The position numbers and the translations under genes were made by a program. 55,491 bases of DNA, taken from Actinotignum sanguinis (GTDB taxonomy: Bacteria > Actinomycetota > Actinomycetes > Actinomycetales > Actinomycetaceae). The stretch covers positions 1-55,491 of the forward strand of contig NZ_QDIE01000014.1 in assembly GCF_003957255.1 (NCBI RefSeq). The letters are read 5' to 3'. Below, piece after piece: positions 9,437-17,934 of the stretch. Positions within the stretch are counted from its first letter, which is position 1. Each line of letters starts with the position of its first letter. The notes beneath the pieces are model-generated. The model was not told where the DNA came from and made no database searches. It saw nothing but the letters and a program-made list of their open reading frames with translations.

Positions 9437-11044
9437 TTAGCTGGGCGATGCCGGATTCTGGCACGGCTCGGTGGGGGCGGGGAAGGTGAGCTGCACCGTG
9501 AGCCCACCACCGGGGGTTGTGAGCGCCCGCGCGGTACCGTGATGCGCGGCCATAATAGCGGCAACGATGGCCAAGCCGAGCCCGGAACCACCCGATTCGC
9601 GCGAACGTGAATAATCCGGGCGGTAGAAGCGCTCGAAGATGCGCTGGGAATCCGCTTCGGAAATACCGGGGCCGTGATCGCGCACTTCAATAGTGGGCTG
9701 GCCTTCCGCGATGCCTACCGCCACTTCCACCGGGCTGGCTTCCGGGGCGTGCGCGAGTACATTAGAAAGCAGATTTGCGATCACCTGGGTGATGCGATCC
9801 GCATCCCCGTGTACTTCCACCATCGCGGGTGGTGGGGTGCTCCCATCCAAAGCAACCACCGTGGCGGTGCGCTGCGGGGCACGCACCCGGAAATCAAGGA
9901 TGGCGTTATCGGCCAGCTTGGCAAGATTGACACAATCGAGGTTAAGGGGGCGATTTTCGTCGAGGCGGGCCAGCTGGAGCAGATCCTCCACGAGCCCGGC
10001 CATTCGGTTGGCTTCCGATTCCACTCGCTCCATCGCTTCGGGGACACGCTCGGGGGGAACTCCGCCCAGGCGATACAGTTCGGAATACCCGCGGACGGTT
10101 GCTAGCGGGGTGCGTAATTCGTGGGAGGCGTCCGAAACGAAGCGCCGCATTTTTGCTTCCGAGCGTTCCTTTTCCGCGAAGGCGTGCTCGATTTGGGCGA
10201 GCATAACGTTAATGGATTTAGCGAGCATCCCAACTTCGTCGTCGTCCTGACCGTGCGGAACACGTTCGGCTAGGTGCCCTTCCGCAATGGTGTGCGTAGC
10301 TGCTTCGATATCACGCAGGGACCGCAAGGTACGCGATACCAGACCGGTCACGGCCAGTCCGGCCGCCAGCACGGTCGCGAGTCCGGCGAGCACAAAAATA
10401 AGGCGCAGTCGCGCAATCGTAAACTCGATTGGCCCGAGTGGCTGGGCAATAATGATATTTCCGGTAATGAGGCCGCCGGTGGAGGCCGGGCTAATGGGGT
10501 GGACCAGCACTCGCCAATCCGAGCCGTACAGGGTGGAAGGAACCGTTACGGGCTCTTCGGAACCCAAGTTGGCAATACGGTCAAGTTCGCGCGGGTAGCC
10601 GAATTCTTCTACGGCCCCCGGATTGGGAAGTTCGTAGGTGGTTACCTCGCGCTGCCCGGCAATACCCCAATTGACCCGCACGAAGAAATCGGAGAGGTTG
10701 AGGGGGGAGGACTGGCTGGCACCGGGCAGCTCCTGGAGGAACATCCGCTCAACCGAGCGCGCATTCGTGGTCAAATCCTGGTCGATAGTGGAGACTAGGT
10801 ATTGCTTGAGAAGGGTGACCGAGGCGAAACCCAAAAAGGTTGCCGCGGTGCCCACCAAGATGACGAACGCGATAATGAGGCGGCCGGCCAGGGTGCGGGC
10901 CGGCCGCAGCGCGCGCCGGAAAACTCCGCCGCGGTGGTTGCGCGCGGGAGATTCGGTTGCCGGGTTGCCGGGCTGCGCGGGGCGGCTCGGCAACGGCGGA
11001 GCCCCCGCGCTTTCCGGGGGGAGCGGATCGTGACGTTGGGTCAT
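9437..11044 (-). CDS. Two-component sensor histidine kinase
   Basis: 535 residues. A Pro-rich basic N-terminus (1-50) is followed by TM1 (about 56-78), an extracytoplasmic sensor loop (80-210) and TM2 (about 212-236). HAMP follows, then a HisKA domain with His308 in SDASHELRTPLATV, and a HATPase_c domain with NLLSNVLAHAPE (N box), DHGPGI (G1) and GSGLGLAIV (G2). All phosphorelay residues are present. It overlaps nothing but follows the response-regulator gene by 9 bases, so they form one operon. The architecture is like the TrcS/PrrB/CseC-type actinobacterial kinases; the signal is unknown. Phased repeats upstream of the ABC exporter suggest an envelope or antimicrobial signal (inference). 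Confidence 0.93.
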   Translation of the reverse strand: MTQRHDPLPPESAGAPPLPSRPAQPGNPATESPARNHRGGVFRRALRPARTLAGRLIIAFVILVGTAATFLGFASVTLLKQYLVSTIDQDLTTNARSVERMFLQELPGASQSSPLNLSDFFVRVNWGIAGQREVTTYELPNPGAVEEFGYPRELDRIANLGSEEPVTVPSTLYGSDWRVLVHPISPASTGGLITGNIIIAQPLGPIEFTIARLRLIFVLAGLATVLAAGLAVTGLVSRTLRSLRDIEAATHTIAEGHLAERVPHGQDDDEVGMLAKSINVMLAQIEHAFAEKERSEAKMRRFVSDASHELRTPLATVRGYSELYRLGGVPPERVPEAMERVESEANRMAGLVEDLLQLARLDENRPLNLDCVNLAKLADNAILDFRVRAPQRTATVVALDGSTPPPAMVEVHGDADRITQVIANLLSNVLAHAPEASPVEVAVGIAEGQPTIEVRDHGPGISEADSQRIFERFYRPDYSRSRESGGSGLGLAIVAAIMAAHHGTARALTTPGGGLTVQLTFPAPTEPCQNPASPS

Positions 11045-11053
11045 AACCGAATG

Positions 11054-11797
11054 CTATTTGGAAGCACGCAGAACGTAGCCGATGCCGCGGCGAGTGTGGA
11101 TAAGAGGAACGAGGTTGTGGGCCTCTTCCGGATCGGTGATCCCCAGGGCTTCCGGGGAATCAATTTTGCGCCGCAAATAGGAAATATAGGATTCCACGAT
11201 GGAAATCTCGCCCTGCCAGTTGTAATCCCATACATGGTCGAGGATCTGTGATTTAGAAACCACCCGTTCGGCATTAATAATGAGGTAGCGCAGCAGCTTG
11301 AATTCGGTGGGGGAGAGCTCCACCGGCCGGCCGGCGCGCGTGACCTCATAGGAATCTTCGTTCATCTCCAGGTCCGCGTAGCGCAGCACCGCAGATTCGG
11401 TTTCCTCTGGGCTGGTGCGCCGCAGCACCGCGCGAATACGTGCCACCACTTCCTCCAGGGAGAAAGGCTTGGTGATGTAGTCATCCCCGCCGACCGTCAG
11501 ACCTTGGACTTTGTCCTTCACATCATCGCGGGCGGTGAGGAACAGCACCGGGAGATCGTGGTCGCGTTCGCGCAGCCGGCGCAGCACCTCAAAGCCATCC
11601 ATGCCCGGCATCATGATATCGAGGACGGCCAGGTCCAGGTGCTGATTTTGCTGGTGAGCGAGGGCTTCCGCGCCATCGGCGGCGGTGTACACATCGAATC
11701 CGGCGAACCGGAGAGAAACGGAAAGAAGTTCGCGAATCGAGGGCTCATCATCAACAACGAGGATGGCCGCTTCGGGAGTGTGCTCGGTAGGCATCAT
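11054..11797 (-). CDS. OmpR-family response regulator
   Basis: 247 residues from the ATG at 11797; a second ATG follows immediately at 11794. The receiver domain has the acidic pair DDE (16-18), phospho-acceptor Asp60 (LAVLDIMMPGMDGF) and the Lys of YITKPF. The C-terminal winged helix includes VELSPTEFKLLRYL, the recognition helix SIVESYISYLRRKID and the GIGYVLR wing. Cytosolic DNA-binding partner of the adjacent kinase. No good ribosome-binding site precedes the start. Three 11-bp direct repeats at 11817-11849 sit 20-52 bases upstream, a layout typical of OmpR-family autoregulation. Confidence 0.95.
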   Translation of the reverse strand: MMPTEHTPEAAILVVDDEPSIRELLSVSLRFAGFDVYTAADGAEALAHQQNQHLDLAVLDIMMPGMDGFEVLRRLRERDHDLPVLFLTARDDVKDKVQGLTVGGDDYITKPFSLEEVVARIRAVLRRTSPEETESAVLRYADLEMNEDSYEVTRAGRPVELSPTEFKLLRYLIINAERVVSKSQILDHVWDYNWQGEISIVESYISYLRRKIDSPEALGITDPEEAHNLVPLIHTRRGIGYVLRASK

Positions 11798-11816
11798 AAA
11801 ACTAAGGAAACTCGAG

Positions 11817-11849
11817 CTTTCTGAAAGCTTCCTGGAAGTTTGCGGGAAG
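11817..11849. promoter_or_regulatory. Three tandem 11-bp repeats, putative response-regulator operator
   Basis: CTTTCTGAAAG, CTTCCTGGAAG and TTTGCGGGAAG follow each other without gaps. The 11-bp period places each half-site on one face of the helix, as OmpR-family dimers require. The same unit, repeated four times, precedes the ABC exporter operon at 45872-45915, in the same orientation relative to its gene. Probable autoregulatory site. Confidence 0.72.
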
Positions 11850-11881
11850 CGAAAGGAAAGAGGTGGGAGGGAGATGGGAGG

Positions 11882-11894
11882 GGAACGACGACGC
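11882..11894 (-). repeat. GCGTCGTCGTWCC motif, copy behind pspA terminator
   Basis: Reads GCGTCGTCGTTCC on the minus strand, two bases after the pspA terminator hairpin. One of eight exact copies in the window. Confidence 0.75.
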
Positions 11895-11896
11895 CG

Positions 11897-11927
11897 CGGG
11901 CCGGGGTGGCAGCGCCACCCCGGCCCG
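11897..11927 (-). terminator. Terminator hairpin of the TPM-pspA operon
   Basis: CGGGCCGGGGTGGC and GCCACCCCGGCCCG form a perfect 14-bp stem with loop AGC. It lies 92 bases after the pspA stop (minus direction) with no T tract; the 13-bp repeat motif follows instead. Confidence 0.8.
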
Positions 11928-12018
11928 GGAAGCCACGCGGAGCTTGGGCTACACAGGCGCATATGACTTGCGCCCGCGCCCGATGCGGGATATTCCCCGC
12001 GCTGGAGCGCTCCGTACT

Positions 12019-12774
12019 TTAGTAGCTGGTGAAGTCCCGGCCTTCGATTTGCTCGGGTGCTTCCCCGCTCTTGAGAGCGGCGAGGCGCGCTTCGATTTCT
12101 GCGTCGTCGGAATGATCCTCCAATTCTGCGAATTGATCGGCCAGGCTCAGCGAGGCGACTTCGGCCTTGCCCTGCGCCAGGGCTTCCTGGCGGCGGACCC
12201 GATCTTCGAAACGGGCCAGCTCACTGGTGGGATCCAACACGTTGATCGAGGAGATGGCATCCTGCACCTGGCTTTGCGCCTGGGCGGACTTCTGGCGCGC
12301 CACGAGGGTATCGCGCTTGTTCTTGAGTTCGGTGAGCTTGTCCTTCATCTGGGTGAGCCCGGACTTGAGCTGCTCCACAACCTTTTCCTGGGAGGCGAGC
12401 ATGGGTTCGGCATCCTTGGCTTCGCGCTCGTATTGAATCTGCTTGCTCAGTGCCACTTTCGCCAGGTCATCCCAGTGGTTCGCACCTGCTTCATCGCCCT
12501 TGGCGCGCATCTCATCGGCGCGGCGCGAGGAGGCGATGGCTTTCTGCCCCCAGTCGCGGGCGGCTTTGATGTCCTCGTTGTAATCGGATTGCGCCAGGCG
12601 CAGATTACCCACGGTCAGGGCCACGGCATCTTCGGCTTCCGCAATGGAATTCTTGTAATCCCGCACCATCTGGTCGAGCATCTTCTGCGGGTCTTCGGCG
12701 CGGTCGAGGAGCGCGTTAATATTCGCCTTCGCCAGCTGGGTAATGCGTCCGAGGATTGTTTGTTTTTCAGCCAT
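12019..12774 (-). CDS. PspA/IM30 (Vipp1-like) family membrane-stress protein
   Basis: 251 residues, almost wholly helical and coiled coil, starting MAEKQTILGRITQLAKANIN and continuing with LDRAEDPQKMLDQMVRDYKN, the PspA/IM30 N-terminal signature. PspA-like proteins assemble on the inner membrane surface, an ESCRT-III-like activity that protects membrane integrity. AAAGG precedes the ATG at 12774. It follows the TPM-domain gene by 102 bases in the same direction, and this TPM-PspA pairing supports an envelope-stress role. Confidence 0.93.
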   Translation of the reverse strand: MAEKQTILGRITQLAKANINALLDRAEDPQKMLDQMVRDYKNSIAEAEDAVALTVGNLRLAQSDYNEDIKAARDWGQKAIASSRRADEMRAKGDEAGANHWDDLAKVALSKQIQYEREAKDAEPMLASQEKVVEQLKSGLTQMKDKLTELKNKRDTLVARQKSAQAQSQVQDAISSINVLDPTSELARFEDRVRRQEALAQGKAEVASLSLADQFAELEDHSDDAEIEARLAALKSGEAPEQIEGRDFTSY

Positions 12775-12876
12775 GATCAGCCTTTCTCTGTGTCGTCGAG
12801 TAGGAATGGTGTGATGAATAATGGATAAATAGTATCCGGGCGGGGCGCGATCAACGGACGCACGCGGCCACCGGTT

Positions 12877-14814
12877 TTAGAACGAACGGCTCCCTCCTCC
12901 CGCGGCGCCCCCGCCGCCAAATCCGCCGGAGCCACCTCCGAAACCTCCGAAACCACCGAAACCGCCAGCACGCCCGCCGCCGAAGCCGGAGCCCCAACCG
13001 GAACCCCAGCCCGAATTGTGGCGGGATCCGCCCCCGGAGAGCGAACCGAGGAACATTCCGAGCAGCAGGCTACCTACGTCCCCACCGCCGTTATTGCCAC
13101 CAAAACCACCGGAGCTGCGGGCGGACAGCGCCGCCTGGACCGCATCCGCGGCGCGCTGGGCATAGGATTCGGCCCGCGCGTAATAGTCACGCCGTTTGGC
13201 CAGGTCATCACTGGTATCCCCGGCTTGGAGGGCGGTGCGGGCCGCTTCTAGCGGGGCACGTGCTTCGTTCCCGGTAATCCAGCGGTTCTGCGACACCATG
13301 GCCTGCGCTCGCTGCACCGCGGCCTGGGCTCGCTGGCGATCCCGTTCCACTCCGGCTGCCTGGCGCCGGTAGTTTTCCTCCGCATTCCGGGCCGGGGCGA
13401 GCGCGCCGTCCAGCGCACGTTCCGCCTCGGTGAGCTCCCGAATTCCGGCCAGCGGATCCACGCGCTCCCCGCGATATTTCTCCACCAGCGCCGCCGCCCG
13501 ATCCCGCGCGGCCACCACCGGGGCATGATCCCCGCCGATGCGATGGGCATCCGCAATATCCGCGGAAATGGAGGAGATATGCTCGGCTAGCTGGGCGAAA
13601 GCACGATTAACAGATTCTTGGACGTTGGAAATCGCGCGGTAGCGTTCCGCAGCCTCATCCAGGGCCTGTTCTGCGATACGGACAAAAGGCACGGCCTGGT
13701 TGCGTTCGCCCCCGCTAAGGAGCCGATCAACCTGCCCGAGCGCATCCTCCGCCCCGGCCAGCAAGGACTCAATATCCGCGGGGTAGGTACGGAAAGTTGC
13801 CACTGCGCCCTCCCCGTAGCTCGCAGCCAGCGAGTCCAATTGTCGGGTGGCGCTGGGAAGATTAGTGCGAATATCCGCCGCGCCTTCGCGCACCCGCGCC
13901 GCGGCCTCGTCCACATTCGCGGCCAAATCACGCAGCCGGGAGAATTCTTCTTCCTGTTCGGTAATGGCCCGCTGCGCTTTGTCGGTCAATTCCAGAATCG
14001 CGGTGTTATAGGCACGCACCTGCTCCGGGGTGTCGGGGATATCGTCGTCTAGGAGCTGGCGTTGGTTGAAAGCTTCTTGGAGATAGTGCTGTGCCTGCGC
14101 GAGCGCCTGGTCAAAGCCGCGCACTGAGTTCACCCCGAATTGCGCCCGCGCGAAATTGAGTTCCGCGGCGGCGCTGCGGACGCCGTCGTCGGTCGCTAAA
14201 AGCGCGGCTGCGGCCCGTTTGCCGAGCGCGGCAAGATCTTCACGAATTTTATGTTCCGCCTGTTTGCGTTTGCGCGAACGCACGAAAACAACGGCCCCGA
14301 TAATAACGACGACGACGCCACCCCCGAGCGCCACACCGGCCCAATTCGTTTCTTCCCCGTGCGCCAGCTCCCGGGTGTAGGCGAGGGAACCTTCCAGCCA
14401 GCGGCCTTCCCGGAAGGCGGCGCGCACGTCGCTGGTAAAAGCGTTGTCCAGATCCGAGGCGGAGAAACTTGAGCGGCCGTAGGCGTAGCTGAACTGGCGG
14501 CTATCCACGGCCACGGCGATGAGGGTGGCATCGCTGGACAGCCCGGCGCGGTTGAACGTGTCGATGGGCCACTGGTCCGCGCTGGCGCCGTCGAACCTAT
14601 CGACAAAAACGAAACGCACCGCGTAATCCGTCTCATCTTGGAGGCGGTTGAGGGAGGTGCGCAGCTGCTCTTCTTCCGTGGCGGACAGCACCTGGGCGTG
14701 ATCCGTGACCGGATCAACGCTGGAGAGGGGTTCTTCCGCGGCGGCCAGCGGGCCGGAAAGTAGCAGGGCGCCCGCGAGCGCTAATGTTCCAGCTATCCGG
14801 CGTGCGATCCCCAT
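12877..14814 (-). CDS. TPM-domain secreted/membrane protein with Gly-rich C-terminus
   Basis: 645 residues. There is a signal peptide (MGIARRIAGTLALAGALLLS, cleavage near AAA-EE), then a TPM (YgcG/Psb32-like) domain at about 30-155 with TDHAQVLSATEEEQL and the LIAVAVDSRQFSYAYG core. One membrane helix (about 160-177) and a basic stop-transfer RSRKRKQ follow. A long Ala/Glu/Gln/Arg coiled-coil region (190-560) leads to a terminal low-complexity tail made of GGFGG repeats ending in SRSF. TPM domains outside the membrane have been linked to photosystem or envelope maintenance; here it precedes PspA. Exact function unknown. Confidence 0.88.
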   Translation of the reverse strand: MGIARRIAGTLALAGALLLSGPLAAAEEPLSSVDPVTDHAQVLSATEEEQLRTSLNRLQDETDYAVRFVFVDRFDGASADQWPIDTFNRAGLSSDATLIAVAVDSRQFSYAYGRSSFSASDLDNAFTSDVRAAFREGRWLEGSLAYTRELAHGEETNWAGVALGGGVVVVIIGAVVFVRSRKRKQAEHKIREDLAALGKRAAAALLATDDGVRSAAAELNFARAQFGVNSVRGFDQALAQAQHYLQEAFNQRQLLDDDIPDTPEQVRAYNTAILELTDKAQRAITEQEEEFSRLRDLAANVDEAAARVREGAADIRTNLPSATRQLDSLAASYGEGAVATFRTYPADIESLLAGAEDALGQVDRLLSGGERNQAVPFVRIAEQALDEAAERYRAISNVQESVNRAFAQLAEHISSISADIADAHRIGGDHAPVVAARDRAAALVEKYRGERVDPLAGIRELTEAERALDGALAPARNAEENYRRQAAGVERDRQRAQAAVQRAQAMVSQNRWITGNEARAPLEAARTALQAGDTSDDLAKRRDYYARAESYAQRAADAVQAALSARSSGGFGGNNGGGDVGSLLLGMFLGSLSGGGSRHNSGWGSGWGSGFGGGRAGGFGGFGGFGGGSGGFGGGGAAGGGSRSF

Positions 14815-15030
14815 AATTTCAACCTTCCGTGCGCCCGGTGGCGATCACCGGGCTTAGCCCTCAAGTGGTGGACAGCACAATTTAACCACAGCATGCTGGG
14901 AGGGGGATGGGAAAAGGGGCCGGAGGCGTTCAGCCGGTAGCGTTGCCTGTGCCCGCGGGGGCGCTGGTAGAATGACGCTGGTGCTTCGCCCGACCGTGTG
15001 CGAAGCGTTTTTGCTAGAAATGAGAGTGTT

Positions 15031-15408
15031 GTGCCAACCGGAAAGGTTAAGTTTTTCGACGCCGCTAAGGGCTTCGGCTTTATTGTCAGCGATGAGGACG
15101 GTGCGCAGGTATTCCTGCCCGCCTCGGCCCTCCCGGAAGGGCTGACGCCGCGCAAGGGCCAGCGGGTATCTTTCGGGCTTGCCGATACGCGTCGCGGTCC
15201 GCAAGCACTCAATGTCGAACCTATGACCAAACTTGAATCGCTTGCGCGGAAGAATCGGCGTTCCCCGGAAGAAACGGTGGTGATCGTGGAAGATCTCATT
15301 CGGCTTCTGGACGGGGCCTCCACCCAGCTTCGGCGCGGCCGCTACCCGGAAGGGGGAGGGCAGATCGCGCGCGCCTTGCGTGCGGTTGCCGATGATTTTG
15401 ATGCCTAA
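15031..15408 (+). CDS. Cold-shock domain protein with C-terminal extension
   Basis: 125 residues from the GTG at 15031; an ATG-less extension upstream is unlikely because VPTGKVKFFDAAKGFGFI is the canonical CSD start. RNP1 (KGFGFI) and an RNP2-like VFLPASAL are present in residues 1-65. Residues 70-125 form a helical extension (SPEETVVIVEDLIRLLDG) found in the longer actinobacterial Csp proteins. Binds single-stranded RNA/DNA and acts as an RNA chaperone. Its stop overlaps the DUF3027 start by 8 bp, a pairing common in actinobacteria. Confidence 0.93.
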   Translation: MPTGKVKFFDAAKGFGFIVSDEDGAQVFLPASALPEGLTPRKGQRVSFGLADTRRGPQALNVEPMTKLESLARKNRRSPEETVVIVEDLIRLLDGASTQLRRGRYPEGGGQIARALRAVADDFDA

Positions 15409-16192
15409 GAATGCCGAACATGCCAACTGCGCGGGGGAAGAATCCGCCGCGGTCCACTTTCCCGATGTGAGAGTAGAAGGACACGCGGATGAGGGCGCGG
15501 ATATGGCGCGCCCGGAGGATCGCGTCGATGAAAATGTAGCGGTGGCACCCGATGATAAGCGGGTGGAACCGCTCCCCGGCCTGCCCGAAGATCGAGTTCT
15601 CGCGGGGGCTGTTGATGAGGCGCGGGCAACCCTGCTCGCGGCCATCGCCGAACGTTTCGTGGGGGAGTACGCGGGATTCCTCGCTGAGGATACCCGGGTG
15701 GTCTCCTACCTCTTTACCTGTACTCATCCGGGTTATCACGGCTGGTACTGGAGTATTACGGTGAGCCGAGCGAGCCGGGCCCGCACCGTGACGTTTAACG
15801 AAATTGAGATGTTGCCCGGGGCGGGGGCTTTGCTGGCTCCGCGCTGGGTGCCGTGGAGTGAACGGCTGGCCAAGCTGGAAACTGAGAAAGCGCAGGCGCG
15901 GGCCGCCTCGGAAAAGGAACGTCAGGAATCGGTGCGGGATGCCGCATCGGACAAGGCCGAGCGGGCTGAGCGCAGCGGCCGGCGCCGCCGGGTGCGGCGC
16001 AAGGTCACGGTGGCGGAAAGTGAAACCGCCAAGGTGGAAACGGAAACTGCCGGGGCGGAAACGGAAACCGCAGCAGCGGCAGAAGTGCCGGCGGTGGAAG
16101 TGGCAGCCCCGGTGGTGCGCCGCGGGCGCGGGCGGACCGTGGTGCGCGGATCGCGCGGGCGGCGCTACCAGGCCACCGGCGCCCTGAGCTAA
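15401..16192 (+). CDS. DUF3027 family protein
   Basis: 263 residues from the ATG at 15401, which overlaps the cold-shock gene stop. The first 60 residues are acidic and variable. The DUF3027 core (about 65-165) contains HPGYHGWYWSITVSRA, VTFNEIEMLPG and APRWVPWSERL. The C-terminal 100 residues are charged and low complexity with ETE repeats and a basic RRGRGRTVVRGSRGRRY end, which could bind nucleic acid. DUF3027 has no established function; translational coupling to a cold-shock protein hints at RNA-related work (inference). Confidence 0.88.
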   Translation: MPKNAEHANCAGEESAAVHFPDVRVEGHADEGADMARPEDRVDENVAVAPDDKRVEPLPGLPEDRVLAGAVDEARATLLAAIAERFVGEYAGFLAEDTRVVSYLFTCTHPGYHGWYWSITVSRASRARTVTFNEIEMLPGAGALLAPRWVPWSERLAKLETEKAQARAASEKERQESVRDAASDKAERAERSGRRRRVRRKVTVAESETAKVETETAGAETETAAAAEVPAVEVAAPVVRRGRGRTVVRGSRGRRYQATGALS

Positions 16193-16208
16193 AACAGGAG
16201 CAGCGGTG

Positions 16209-17636
16209 ATGCGGATCCAAGGGCGGGCCAGAGATTACGCGTGGGGCGGCACCAGTGCGCTTCCCGCGCTCTTCGGTTACGCTCCGGCGGAAACCCGGGT
16301 GGCGGAAATTTGGCTCGGTGCCCACCCTGATGATTCAGCCCAGGTGATCAGCGCTGCGGATGCTCCACTCTTCGACCTGGCCCAGCTCTACCCCTCCGCA
16401 CCCGCTGGCGAACACCGGATCGGGCGTGAAGATGAGGTGGGCGGGCGCAGGGGCGCCGTGGCGCGCACTCCGCGCGGGCGGTGGCGCGCGCGGCACCGGA
16501 CTGGCCTGGCGCGAGGCGTGCACACGCCGGATCGCTCGGCGCTCCCGGGTTGTTCGGGGCACTCGGAGCGTGCCGAAGAATCCACTACGTTCTTGGGTGC
16601 CGGTGGGCCGAGCCTGCGCGATCTTATCGCCCGGGCACCCGAGGAGATGCTCGGTGCGGATGTGGCGCGCCGGCACGGGGGCGAATTACCGTATTTGCTC
16701 AAACTCATTGCCCCGCATCAGCCGCTCTCCCTCCAGGTACATCCCTCCCTTGAGCAGGCCCGCGCGGGGTTCGAGCGGGAAGAAACCGCCGGAATTGCCC
16801 GCACCGCTCCCCATCGTTCCTATCGGGATCGCAACCATAAACCGGAACTGGCCTATGCTCTCACGCCTTTTGAGGCTATCTGCGGGCTGCGCACGCCGCG
16901 CCGCATCGCCGAAGTGCTGGGTGGGCTTGGGCTACCCCTCACGGATCGGCTTGCGGCTCTCGTGGAAGAACGCGGGGTAGGGGCGGTTTTCGCCGATCTG
17001 CTTTCCGCGGGAACCCGCCCGGCACCCGAGCAGATTGCGCAGGTGGTGGCTGCCTGCGCCGCGCGGCTGGAGCGGGGCGCCTCGCCTTCCCCGCGCGCGG
17101 ATCGCATCGTGGAAACCCTGGCGCAGTACTATCCCGGCGACCCGGGAGTGGTAGCTTCCCTCCTCATGAATCCCGTGAGTTTACGCCCGGGCGAAGCACT
17201 ATTTATCCCCGCCGGGACAGTGCACGCCTACCTGTCTGGAACCGCGGTGGAAATTATGGCGGCCTCGGATAATGTGCTGCGCGCCGGCCTCACCCCGAAA
17301 CATGTGGATGTGGAGGAATTGGTGCGGATTATGGACGACGCCGCAGTCCCGCCCATCCGCATCGCCCCCGAGCATATGAGCGAGGCGGTATCCACCTTCT
17401 ATGTTCCCGTGGATGATTTTGAACTCTCGGTCGTTCATCTGCGCGATGCTACCTCCACGGAAAGGCTGCGCTCGCGCGGTCCGCGCACGGTGGTCTGCCT
17501 GGAGGGTGCGGTGGAAGTCTTTGCCGGAGGCCGGCGCGAACCGCTCAACTCGGGGCAGGCGATTTTTGTTCCGCACAGTGACGGGGAGCTGGCGGTCCGC
17601 GGATTTGGCGACGTCGTCGTCGCATCTGTTCCGTAA
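16209..17636 (+). CDS. manA: Mannose-6-phosphate isomerase, class I, with internal insertion
   Basis: 475 residues from the ATG at 16209 (GTG at 16206 also possible; AGGAG at 16196-16200). Interconverts mannose-6-P and fructose-6-P, feeding GDP-mannose and glycans. Zinc and active-site signatures are present: LSLQVHPS, KPELAYALTPFEAICG, PAGTVHAYLSG, DNVLRAGLTPKHVD. Between LGAHPDD (about residue 40) and GGPSLRDLI (about 136) lies a stretch of about 75 residues rich in Arg and unlike the family, including GHSERAEESTTFLGAG. That peptide and its DNA (16555-16600) look like a translated intergenic repeat inserted in frame. The rest is intact, so the enzyme may still fold. Confidence 0.92.
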   Translation: MRIQGRARDYAWGGTSALPALFGYAPAETRVAEIWLGAHPDDSAQVISAADAPLFDLAQLYPSAPAGEHRIGREDEVGGRRGAVARTPRGRWRARHRTGLARGVHTPDRSALPGCSGHSERAEESTTFLGAGGPSLRDLIARAPEEMLGADVARRHGGELPYLLKLIAPHQPLSLQVHPSLEQARAGFEREETAGIARTAPHRSYRDRNHKPELAYALTPFEAICGLRTPRRIAEVLGGLGLPLTDRLAALVEERGVGAVFADLLSAGTRPAPEQIAQVVAACAARLERGASPSPRADRIVETLAQYYPGDPGVVASLLMNPVSLRPGEALFIPAGTVHAYLSGTAVEIMAASDNVLRAGLTPKHVDVEELVRIMDDAAVPPIRIAPEHMSEAVSTFYVPVDDFELSVVHLRDATSTERLRSRGPRTVVCLEGAVEVFAGGRREPLNSGQAIFVPHSDGELAVRGFGDVVVASVP

Positions 17637-17934
17637 CGACCCGGGCCGTGCGCGTGGTGAAACGCCGTGCACGCGCAGCCGCGTGGCCGGACTCACGCGG
17701 GTGGCGGGGCGGGAGAAAACCGCGCCAGCGCGCCGTTTTCACCCAGCAGACGGCCAGCGTCTCGAAATGTGAGACAAAATGGGTGAAAAAACGTCCAAAT
17801 AATGAGACGTGCCTTGCGTGGGTGGTGACCGGGTTCAAGAATGAGTGCTGGTGGCGGTCAGGACCGCCCGAAAATCTGCGGATCACGCGCTCGCCTGGCG
17901 CGCAGCGGACCGCACGACTACCGAGGAGATCTTC
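17637..17934. other. Leader region of the purine permease with nested inverted repeats
   Basis: No gene seen. CGTTTTCACCCA (17734-17745) pairs imperfectly with TGGGTGAAAAAACG (17780-17793), enclosing GTCTC...GAGAC (17759-17775). A second small hairpin ACGTC...GACGT follows, and GGCGGTC-AG-GACCGCC is at 17854-17869. These could form a structured 5' leader, but I do not recognise a known riboswitch class. Confidence 0.4.

Noticed and set aside
9674-10798. Plus-strand frames over the sensor kinase
   Set aside because: Antisense shadows; kinase motifs are intact on the minus strand.
11863-12828. 321-codon plus-strand frame over pspA
   Set aside because: Antisense shadow of a clear PspA coding sequence.
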